20,402 nucleotides of DNA from an uncultured Dorea sp. GTDB lineage: Bacteria > Bacillota > Clostridia > Lachnospirales > Lachnospiraceae. Position numbers and translations under genes: made by a program. Under the pieces are notes generated by a model. The model had not been told where the DNA came from and did no database searches. It saw nothing but the letters and a program-made list of their open reading frames with translations. Shown here piece by piece: positions 14,299-20,402 of the stretch (the stretch's first letter is position 1; every line of letters starts with the position of its first letter). The stretch is from the NCBI GenBank assembly GCA_910587575.1, contig CAJULU010000020.1:1-20402 (forward strand), in the 5' to 3' direction.

Positions 14299-14347
14299 TC
14301 AGCATTCTTCTACACGAGAACACAGTTGTAGAAAAATGCTGATTTTT
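14299..14347 (+). terminator. Terminator after the AAA ATPase gene
   Basis: Arms 14299-14314 and 14327-14342 pair over 16 positions with one mismatch around a 12-base loop, followed by TTTTT on the + strand. The - strand side lacks a T-run, so it mainly serves the + strand gene. The convergent carboxypeptidase gene ends at 14351. Confidence 0.88.
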
Positions 14348-14350
14348 ATC

Positions 14351-15730
14351 TTACAGCAGCCAGTCTTCAAACGTATCCAGAAGGGCGCTCTGGTAACTGA
14401 CCTGATCCACATCTTCTGACGCAACGATATCCCGGCTGCCCATCTTTTCACCGTTCAGATAATATCTCGCTTCTCCCACTTTATCCCCCTCTCTGACCGG
14501 CGCCGTCAGTTTCTTGTCAGTCACCACTTTCCGCTCCATTCCTTTCAGGTCCGCTCCCGTGGTATCGATATATGTAAAAGACTCTTCCTGTACCGCCTTA
14601 ACGGTTCCTTTCACGCCTCTTCCAACCTTCACAGGCTTTACCGGGCCGGGCTTTTCCTCCTGGTACTTATTGCATTTACCAAATCCATAGCTGCAGAGCG
14701 CAATCGCATCCTTTACGCGTGCCTTGCTGTCTTCTGCCGCCATAATAACTGCGATCAGTTCCGTATCATCTTTCTTCGCCGTAGCCGACACGCAGAACTT
14801 CGCCTTACTGGTGGAGCCGGTCTTCAGACCCGTTGCGTATTCATACTGGCGGATTAATTTGTTTGTGTTGGTCAGGCCGAATTCCGTTGTTCCCTTCTTC
14901 GTCGTGTGGGTAATATTCTCCATCCAGATGGTGCAGTAATCATGAATCTGGGGGTATGCCGTAATCAGCTCCCTTGACATCAGCGCAATATCCCGCGCCG
15001 TTGTCAGGTGTCCGTCCGCATCCAGTCCGTTGCAGTTGATAAAATGCGTGTTCGTCATTCCAAGGCCTTCGGCTCTTTTATTCATCTGTGCCACGAATTC
15101 CTCTTCATTGCCGCAGATATGTTCTGCCATTGCCACACATGCGTCATTGGCGCTTGCCACGGAAATGCACTTAATCAGCGTATCCACCGTCTGCACCTCC
15201 CCCGGCTCTAAAAACACCTGCGACCCACCCATGGACGCCGCATACTCCGAAGTCGTCACCTGATCCTCCAGGCTGATCTTCCCGTCATCCAGGGCATCGA
15301 AAATCAGCAGAAGCGTCATGACCTTCGTCACGCTGGCCGGAGGACGCTGTGTATCTGCATCCTTCTCAAAGATTACCTGCCCTGTGGAAGACTCCATCAG
15401 GACTGCTGACGGTGCGCTGACTTCCACCGGTCCCATTATCTCCGAACCGCCTTCTTCCTGTGTTTCCTCCTCCTTCCGGACATCCGTTTCCTCCTGTGCG
15501 TCAGTTTCCGCCTCTTTGTCCCGGTCCGTGTCTTCTCCCTCTCCGGCCTCCCCTTCCTGCACGTCTGTATGTCCCTGGGTAAACCATACCGGACGAAATA
15601 CGCCCGCCCCCAGAGAACAGGCATCCCGGGATGACTCCTGGGTATACAGAACCGGCTCCTCTGCCTGCATCACAGATACAGGCTGTACACACAGCAAAGC
15701 GCCAAGCAGCACTGCCACAATAGATTTCAT
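14351..15730 (-). CDS. D-alanyl-D-alanine carboxypeptidase (PBP5/DacF-like)
   Basis: This penicillin-binding protein trims the terminal D-alanine of peptidoglycan stem peptides outside the membrane. The serine peptidase S11 triads are clear: SVTK (133-136, nucleophile Ser133), SAN (193-195) and KTG (303-305). Residues 1-23 form a signal peptide (MKSIVAVLLGALLCVQPVSV, cleavage likely after MQA). A PBP5 C-terminal beta domain spans about 345-440, and the last residues (SALLDTFEDWLL) could form an amphipathic anchor. Unusual is a strongly acidic, low-complexity linker (about 57-98) between signal peptide and catalytic domain, which makes 459 residues against about 390 for typical DacF. GAGGAG seven bases before ATG 15730 sets the start; upstream in-frame ATGs would spoil the signal peptide. 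DacF-type genes are often sporulation-controlled, but no clear promoter was found here. Confidence 0.93.
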   Translation of the reverse strand: MKSIVAVLLGALLCVQPVSVMQAEEPVLYTQESSRDACSLGAGVFRPVWFTQGHTDVQEGEAGEGEDTDRDKEAETDAQEETDVRKEEETQEEGGSEIMGPVEVSAPSAVLMESSTGQVIFEKDADTQRPPASVTKVMTLLLIFDALDDGKISLEDQVTTSEYAASMGGSQVFLEPGEVQTVDTLIKCISVASANDACVAMAEHICGNEEEFVAQMNKRAEGLGMTNTHFINCNGLDADGHLTTARDIALMSRELITAYPQIHDYCTIWMENITHTTKKGTTEFGLTNTNKLIRQYEYATGLKTGSTSKAKFCVSATAKKDDTELIAVIMAAEDSKARVKDAIALCSYGFGKCNKYQEEKPGPVKPVKVGRGVKGTVKAVQEESFTYIDTTGADLKGMERKVVTDKKLTAPVREGDKVGEARYYLNGEKMGSRDIVASEDVDQVSYQSALLDTFEDWLL

Positions 15731-15827
15731 ACACTGACTCCTCATAAATTCCTCTATTACTATCATTGTAATATGCATATGCAGGAAATATGACGTATAT
15801 CTGAAATGTTCTGTAATGTGAAATGAA

Positions 15828-15865
15828 AAAAGGTATGGAAAGCAGCCAGGCCGCCCATACCTTTT
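15828..15865 (-). terminator. Terminator after the rubredoxin gene
   Basis: Complementary 11-base arms (15828-15838 and 15855-15865) enclose a 16-base loop. The - strand reading ends in a run of T, 30 bases past the rubredoxin stop codon. A-runs and T-runs on both sides could allow action in both directions. Confidence 0.8.
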
Positions 15866-15894
15866 CTTCTCCCGATGAGACTCTTCTTTATACG

Positions 15895-16050
15895 CTACGC
15901 CTCAGAGAACTGATCCTTCCCTACCATGCAGAGAGGACACACAAAATCCTCCGGCACATCTTCCCATTTTGTCCCAGGAGCAATATCTCCTTCCGGATAG
16001 CCGGCTTCCTCGTCATACTCCCATCCGCATACGTCACATACATACTTCAT
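15895..16050 (-). CDS. Rubredoxin
   Basis: A 51-codon gene on the - strand encodes a complete rubredoxin, a small cytoplasmic electron carrier with one iron held by four cysteines. The ligands are Cys5 and Cys8 (YVCDVCGW) and Cys38 and Cys41 (FVCPLCMVGKDQF). The aromatic core residues Tyr12, Trp29 and Phe36 and the central APGTKWEDVPEDF segment (24-36) match the family closely, and the length is typical. AGGAGAG lies six bases before the ATG. In anaerobes rubredoxin passes electrons to rubrerythrin, flavodiiron proteins or superoxide reductase for oxygen and peroxide defence; none of these is adjacent. It lies 73 bases after the zinc-ribbon gene on the same strand, behind an inverted repeat (16077-16101), and ends at its own terminator. 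Confidence 0.96.
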   Translation of the reverse strand: MKYVCDVCGWEYDEEAGYPEGDIAPGTKWEDVPEDFVCPLCMVGKDQFSEA

Positions 16051-16076
16051 AATTATCTCTCCTTTTTTCATAATCT

Positions 16077-16101
16077 ATAAACAGCTCTGCAGAGCGTTTA
16101 T
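16077..16101. promoter_or_regulatory. 25-bp imperfect palindrome upstream of rubredoxin
   Basis: A perfect 12-bp palindrome GCTCTGCAGAGC (16084-16095) is bracketed by ATAAAC and GTTTAT, with one unpaired base at 16083. It lies 27-51 bases before the rubredoxin ATG and within 50 bases after the zinc-ribbon stop codon. On the - strand it lacks a clear T-run, so it is either a weak terminator, an RNA leader hairpin or an operator. Confidence 0.5.
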
Positions 16102-16123
16102 GATCTGTATCACAGCCATTCGC

Positions 16124-17584
16124 CTACTCTGACTCCAGCACGTAATTCCTGGTCGTCACTCCGCTGGTACGGCCTTTCCCGTTGACCAGGACTGCCTTGA
16201 ACAGCGTCTCGCCTTCCGGCATATCAACCGGTCCCGTATATTTCGTGGATGCCGTAGACGGATCTTCCCCGGTCATCGTATAATAAGCCGTATACCCATC
16301 CGGCACCTTGATCTCGATCTGCACCGCAGAACTATACTGCCCGGTGGACGGCGCCACAGCAGGGGCATCCACAATGGGAAGCTCTACTGTATAAGACTTC
16401 TTAACAGGCAGGCCCGGAACCCCTTTCCTGTCAACGGAAAGTGCGGAAATCTCGCTTGTGCCTTCTCCAAGCTGGATCGGCTCTGTGTACTCTTTACTGT
16501 GAATCGTTGCCTCCGTCCCGTCATCCGTATAATAAATGGTATATCCATCCTCCGCTGTCAGGGACAGTTCCTGGACATCCTCGTAAACCTCGCTGTCATC
16601 CAGGCTGAACTCAGGTCCTGCGACGATATAACCCGCCAGTCGTTCTGACACGGCTGCATCCACATCCTCAAGAAGCAGCGGAATCTTCTCCTTCTGATCC
16701 GTATCCATATAGAATTCCACATAGACCTGATAAATATCCGCATTTTTCGGCTGTTTTTTTACTGCTTCCTGGAAAACGGATTCCGCCCAGTCCAGATCAT
16801 TCTTCGCAATATAGACCCTGGCAAGCCCGGCGTAAGCGTCCTTCTTTGATTCGTCTTTACGGATCGCACTCTCAAAACAGTCGATTGCCCGGTTCAGTTC
16901 CCCCGCTTTCAACGCCTGGTTTCCTCTTCTGACGATCCCCACATAAGTATTCCTGTACAGAAACACTCCGCCGCCGGCCGCCGCCGCAATGATCAGAAGC
17001 AGGATGAACAGACATCCCATCCTTTTGCGCCGCTTTGCCTTTTTGCGCCCGGCCTGTCTGCGTTTCCGTTCACGCTCCGACATATTCTCGGTGCCGTTTC
17101 CCCGGCGGGTTCCCGTATTCCGGCTGCCCCCGCCTCTCACATCCCGGCTGGTACTGCGTCCCGCTCCTCCCATGTCACGGCTGGTACTGCGGCTCATCCC
17201 TCCCTGGGTATCCCGGTTCATTCCCCGCCCCGTACTGCGGCTTACTCCTCCCATATCACGCCCCGTACTGCGAACGATCCCCTGCCCCATATCACGGACG
17301 GTACTGCGTCCCACGCCGTTTCGCATATCCCGGCCGGTACTGCGGCTCACACCTCCCATGTCACGGCTGGTATTGAGCCCCGTTCTTCCCGGATCCGTAC
17401 CCCTTATGGAATCATAGTCAATATAATCATCATAGCTTTCTTCGCCATTAATGGCACCCCTTATCTGCTCGGTAAGCATGTCATCTAAAGGATTGTAATC
17501 CGGAACAATGCGTACTTCCCTGCCGCATGATTCACAGTATAACATCCCTTCCGGTATCTCATATCCGCAATACTCACATTTCAT
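16124..17584 (-). CDS. Zinc-ribbon, transmembrane, TPR and chitobiase-C-like domain protein
   Basis: The 486-residue protein is modular. It has a zinc ribbon with two CxxC knuckles (Cys3/Cys6 and Cys17/Cys20), an acidic stretch (about 29-60), a repeat-rich Arg/Ser/Gly linker (about 70-160), a very basic segment (171-189, ERKRRQAGRKKAKRRKRM), one membrane helix (190-209), TPR-like helices (about 215-310) and two chitobiase/beta-hexosaminidase C-terminal-like beta domains (about 345-400 and 428-483, each with GYTxYYT). The basic segment before the helix places the zinc ribbon and linker in the cytoplasm and the TPR and beta domains outside. GGGGGG nine bases before ATG 17584 sets the start. It lies 57 bases downstream of fhs. 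The function is unknown; a membrane-anchored surface or scaffold protein is the most that can be said. Confidence 0.85.
   Translation of the reverse strand: MKCEYCGYEIPEGMLYCESCGREVRIVPDYNPLDDMLTEQIRGAINGEESYDDYIDYDSIRGTDPGRTGLNTSRDMGGVSRSTGRDMRNGVGRSTVRDMGQGIVRSTGRDMGGVSRSTGRGMNRDTQGGMSRSTSRDMGGAGRSTSRDVRGGGSRNTGTRRGNGTENMSERERKRRQAGRKKAKRRKRMGCLFILLLIIAAAAGGGVFLYRNTYVGIVRRGNQALKAGELNRAIDCFESAIRKDESKKDAYAGLARVYIAKNDLDWAESVFQEAVKKQPKNADIYQVYVEFYMDTDQKEKIPLLLEDVDAAVSERLAGYIVAGPEFSLDDSEVYEDVQELSLTAEDGYTIYYTDDGTEATIHSKEYTEPIQLGEGTSEISALSVDRKGVPGLPVKKSYTVELPIVDAPAVAPSTGQYSSAVQIEIKVPDGYTAYYTMTGEDPSTASTKYTGPVDMPEGETLFKAVLVNGKGRTSGVTTRNYVLESE
17120..17380 (-). repeat. Degenerate 11-16-codon repeats (RST-x-RDM-GG type)
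   Basis: Within the zinc-ribbon gene, units such as RSTGRDMGGVS, RSTVRDMGQGIV and RSTSRDMGGAG recur about six or seven times at 33-48 bp spacing. DNA copies share the core of a GTACTGCG element and CATRTCACGG element read on the + strand. It is an in-frame minisatellite encoding a flexible, positively charged linker. Confidence 0.88.
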
Positions 17585-17604
17585 CTTAAGAGACCCCCCT
17601 GCTT

Positions 17605-17641
17605 CCTGCCGTACCCACATACAGACTCCGGCAGGTTTTTC
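17605..17641 (+). terminator. Terminator-like hairpin oriented on the + strand between fhs and the zinc-ribbon gene
   Basis: CCTGCCG (17605-17611) and CGGCAGG (17629-17635) form a 7-bp stem with a 17-base loop, followed on the + strand by TTTTTC. Both neighbouring genes are on the - strand, where no T-run follows the stem. It would therefore stop antisense transcription running towards fhs, or it may be only a weak hairpin. Confidence 0.45.
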
Positions 17642-19312
17642 TTAAAACAATCCGGTGATCTTCCCATCGTCCGATACATCAATCCCGTTAGCCGCCGGAA
17701 CCTTCGGCAGACCTGGCATCGTCATGACCGCTCCTGTGAGCGCAACCACAAATCCCGCTCCGGCACTGACATAGACCTCTCTGATATGAATGTCAAACCC
17801 CGTGGGTCTTCCCAGTTTCTTCGCATCGTCAGACAACGAATACTGGTTCTTGGCCATGCAGACCGGAAGACTGCCGAATCCCAGAGACGAAATCCTGGCA
17901 AGCTGCTTCTTTGCCGCCGGTTCATAGACAACCCCTCCTGCTCCGTAGATTTCCCTGGCAATCGTCTCAATCTTCTCTTCCAGGGACATCTCATCCGGAT
18001 ACAGGGGATGGAAATGACTCTCCTTGTTCTCTAAAGTAGCCAGAACCTTATGAGCCAGGGCGATTCCGCCCTCGCCGCCCTTCTCCCAGACTTCGGAAAG
18101 TGCGAACTCACAGCCTTTCTCCTCACAGAACTTCCGGATATATTCATTCTCTGCCTCAGTATCTGTCACAAAGGAATTCAGCGTCACTACCACCGGGATA
18201 TCGTATTTCCTGATATTCTCGATATGTTTCTCAAGATTCACGATTCCCCTTTCCAGTGCCTGAAGGTCTTCCTTACCCAGATCCTCTTTCGCAACTCCAC
18301 CATTATACTTCAAAGCGCGGACAGTTGCAACCAGAACTACCGCATCCGGATGGAAACCGGCTTTGCGGCACTTGATATCCAGGAACTTCTCTGCGCCCAG
18401 GTCTGCGCCGAACCCTGCTTCCGTCACAGTAATATCACTTAATTTAAGCGCCATCCTGGTGGCCCTTACACTGTTGCAGCCATGAGCGATATTCGCAAAA
18501 GGTCCTCCATGCACCAGCGCCGGCGTATGCTCCAGCGTCTGGATCAGGTTCGGCTTGATGGCATCTTTCAGAAGCGCAGTCATGGCTCCCGTGGCCTTTA
18601 ATTCCTCTGCAGTTACCGGGTCACCGTTAAAATTGTATGCCACAATGATCTTTCCAAGACGTTGTTTCAGATCCTGTATATCTTCCGCCAGACAGAGAAT
18701 CGCCATGATCTCGGAAGCAACCGTAATCACGAAATGATCTTCTCTGACCATGCCGTCCATCTTATTCCCCAGACCCACCACAATATTGCGCAGATTCCGG
18801 TCGTTCATATCCAGACAGCGTTTCCAGACTACCTGTCTGGGATCAATCTGAAGCGCATTGCCCTGCTGGATATGGTTGTCAAGCATGGCTGCCAGCAGAT
18901 TATTCGCCGATGTAATGGCATGGAAATCCCCGGTAAAATGCAGGTTCAGATCCTCCATAGGCACCACCTGGGCGTATCCGCCTCCTGCCGCTCCCCCCTT
19001 GATTCCGAAGCACGGGCCAAGCGAAGGTTCCCGAAGGGCAATGACCGCTTTCTTATCAAGCTTTGCCAGCGCCTGCCCAAGCCCCACGGTAGTAGTAGTC
19101 TTTCCTTCCCCTGCGGGGGTCGGATTGATCGCCGTCACAAGCACCAGTTTCCCATCCGGCCTGTCCTTGATCCTCTCCCATACCTCGTCGGACAGCTTCG
19201 CCTTGTACTTTCCGTAGAATTCCAGTTCCTCCTCCCCGATTCCAATGACTTTCGCTACATCCTTAATGTGTGCCATCTGTGCTTCCTGTGCAATCTGGAT
19301 ATCTGTTTTCAT
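17642..19312 (-). CDS. fhs: Formate-tetrahydrofolate ligase
   Basis: This enzyme joins formate to tetrahydrofolate using ATP, giving 10-formyl-tetrahydrofolate; in reverse it yields ATP from formyl-tetrahydrofolate. The 556-residue length is typical. Signatures include the phosphate-binding NPTPAGEGKTTTTVGLGQAL (63-82), REPSLGPCFGIKGGAAGGGYAQVVPM and the C-terminal MTMPGLPKVPAA. I chose ATG 19312 because it gives the family's usual N-terminus. An ATG at 19324 would add four residues, but its upstream AAAGG is too close to act as a ribosome binding site. It follows the ftsK-like gene by about 47 bases on the same strand. With glyA, fchA and folD some 7 kb away it completes the interconversion of serine-derived methylene-tetrahydrofolate and formate, a segment used in purine synthesis, acetogenesis or amino-acid fermentation. 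Confidence 0.97.
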   Translation of the reverse strand: MKTDIQIAQEAQMAHIKDVAKVIGIGEEELEFYGKYKAKLSDEVWERIKDRPDGKLVLVTAINPTPAGEGKTTTTVGLGQALAKLDKKAVIALREPSLGPCFGIKGGAAGGGYAQVVPMEDLNLHFTGDFHAITSANNLLAAMLDNHIQQGNALQIDPRQVVWKRCLDMNDRNLRNIVVGLGNKMDGMVREDHFVITVASEIMAILCLAEDIQDLKQRLGKIIVAYNFNGDPVTAEELKATGAMTALLKDAIKPNLIQTLEHTPALVHGGPFANIAHGCNSVRATRMALKLSDITVTEAGFGADLGAEKFLDIKCRKAGFHPDAVVLVATVRALKYNGGVAKEDLGKEDLQALERGIVNLEKHIENIRKYDIPVVVTLNSFVTDTEAENEYIRKFCEEKGCEFALSEVWEKGGEGGIALAHKVLATLENKESHFHPLYPDEMSLEEKIETIAREIYGAGGVVYEPAAKKQLARISSLGFGSLPVCMAKNQYSLSDDAKKLGRPTGFDIHIREVYVSAGAGFVVALTGAVMTMPGLPKVPAANGIDVSDDGKITGLF

Positions 19313-19359
19313 CCCATTCCCCATCCTTTCTTTGGTTTACAGTTTTCTATGTTTCAATA

Positions 19360-20402
19360 TCAGGCTTCATTGCCCGATACAAACTGGTCGAACTCCTCTG
19401 GCGCCATCAGCACCTTCCTGGGTTTCGTCCCTTCTTCCGGTCCTACGACCCCTGCCTCGGCAAGCTGGTCCATAATCCTGGCCGCACGGTTAAAACCGAT
19501 CTTAAATGCCCGCTGAAGCATCCCTATGGATGCTTTATCCTTGTCAATGATCAGCCGCCCCGCCTCTACAAAATAAGCGTCATGGGCCTCCTCCTCCGGT
19601 GCGCTTCCGGAAGCGGGTGTACCGCCTGCCGGGCTGGTATTCACATGGTTCACCACTTCTTCATCGTATGTAACCTCTTCACTGTGGGCCTTGAGGAAAT
19701 CCACCACGTCCTGCACTTCTTTGTCCGAGACGAAAGCGCCCTGTACTCTGGCCGGCTTCAGATATCCCGCCGGATAGAACAGCATATCTCCCTTTCCTAA
19801 AAGACGTTCCGCCCCGTTCATATCAATGATTGTCCGGGAATCAACGCCCTGTGACACGGAAAACGCAATCCGGGACGGCATATTCGCCTTGATCAGCCCT
19901 GTAATGACATTGACAGACGGTCTCTGGGTCGCAATGACCAGATGGATTCCCGCCGCTCTGGCAAGCTGGGCCAGACGGCAGATGGCGCCTTCCACTTCCC
20001 CGGGAGCCGTCATCATAAGATCTGCCAGCTCGTCCACAATCACGATGATCTGCGGCAGAGGATCCTTCGGCCCCCCGTCTGCCGGCGGCTCAGACTGAAT
20101 CTTCTCATTGTACCCTTTCATGTCCCTGACCCCATACTCCGCAAATTCCCGGTAACGCCTGTCCATTTCGGCAACCGCCCAGTTCAGTGCGCCCGCCGCT
20201 TTCTTCGGATCCGTCACCACCGGAATCAGCAGATGGGGAATCCCGTTATAAACGCTTAACTCTACGACCTTCGGATCAATCATAATCAGCCTGACTTCAT
20301 CCGGCCTGGCCTTATATAAGATACTCATAATCAGTGTATTGATGCACACCGACTTACCGGAACCCGTCTGCCCCGCAATCAGCACGTGGGGCATCTTCCC
20401 GA
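19360..20402 (-). CDS. DNA translocase FtsK/SpoIIIE, C-terminal part (5' end outside window)
   Basis: The window holds about 347 C-terminal codons of an FtsK/SpoIIIE motor, a membrane-anchored ATPase that pumps chromosomal DNA through the division or sporulation septum. Visible are Walker A (GQTGSGKSV, near the window edge), Walker B (IIVIVDELADLMM), the RecA-fold ATQRPSVNVITGLIKANMPSRIAF segment, an acidic and Gly/Pro linker, and the C-terminal gamma winged-helix domain (IGMLQRAFKIGFNRAARIMDQLAEAGVVG) that reads KOPS/SRS sequences. The N-terminal membrane segments and alpha domain lie beyond base 20402, so FtsK and SpoIIIE cannot be told apart here. The reading frame is open to the edge. It is followed closely by fhs. 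Confidence 0.95.
   Translation of the reverse strand, partial: GKMPHVLIAGQTGSGKSVCINTLIMSILYKARPDEVRLIMIDPKVVELSVYNGIPHLLIPVVTDPKKAAGALNWAVAEMDRRYREFAEYGVRDMKGYNEKIQSEPPADGGPKDPLPQIIVIVDELADLMMTAPGEVEGAICRLAQLARAAGIHLVIATQRPSVNVITGLIKANMPSRIAFSVSQGVDSRTIIDMNGAERLLGKGDMLFYPAGYLKPARVQGAFVSDKEVQDVVDFLKAHSEEVTYDEEVVNHVNTSPAGGTPASGSAPEEEAHDAYFVEAGRLIIDKDKASIGMLQRAFKIGFNRAARIMDQLAEAGVVGPEEGTKPRKVLMAPEEFDQFVSGNEA

Noticed and set aside
17120..17380. Regularly spaced repeats that could suggest a CRISPR array
   Set aside because: Units are degenerate, spacing follows codons, and the stretch lies inside an intact reading frame encoding RST/RDM repeats. There are no unique spacers and no cas genes.

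Overview
This window looks like chromosomal core and near-core sequence from a Gram-positive, spore-forming Clostridia, most likely Lachnospiraceae-like. The evidence is a GerA/SpoVAF spore protein, an FtsK/SpoIIIE translocase, a monofunctional-looking FolD next to an FchA cyclohydrolase, a formate-tetrahydrofolate ligase, AGGAGG-type ribosome binding sites, sigma-A-type promoters and roughly balanced base composition. I saw no rRNA, tRNA, insertion sequence, prophage or CRISPR array. The assignment below family level is inference.

Layout. Bases 1-412 hold no gene but carry a 21-bp palindrome, a spaced 12-bp direct repeat and a promoter. Next come a sodium-dependent NSS transporter and a LysR regulator (+ strand, 413-2674), closed by a strong terminator shared with a convergent MATE exporter (- strand). 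A run of - strand genes follows: glyA, fchA and folD (10592 down to 7761), then an AGCS amino-acid symporter, dut and spoVAF (down to 4237). Divergent from glyA are a J-domain protein and, from its own promoter, an 84-residue Cys/Gly-rich protein with a duplicated hydrophobic block. A fused nucleotidyltransferase/HAD phosphatase (-) and an AAA ATPase (+) then diverge from a shared intergenic region. The right end is again - strand: a D,D-carboxypeptidase, a 51-residue rubredoxin, a zinc-ribbon/transmembrane/TPR protein with an Arg-Ser-Thr repeat linker, fhs, and the C-terminal part of an FtsK/SpoIIIE translocase running off the window edge.

How the genes work together. The clearest theme is one-carbon metabolism. 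GlyA makes methylene-tetrahydrofolate from serine, FolD oxidises it, FchA hydrolyses the methenyl form and Fhs interconverts formyl-tetrahydrofolate and formate. FolD here lacks the lysine and glutamine needed for cyclohydrolase activity, which explains why a separate cyclohydrolase gene sits beside it. A perfect 18-bp palindrome overlaps the probable glyA -10 element and is a good candidate operator. The adjacent AGCS symporter may supply alanine or glycine, but that link is inferred from position only.

I found no complete, clearly new multi-gene system. The best leads are the glyA operator, the split FolD/FchA arrangement, the Cys/Gly-rich micro-repeat protein, the heptose-type fusion enzyme and several unexplained palindromes.
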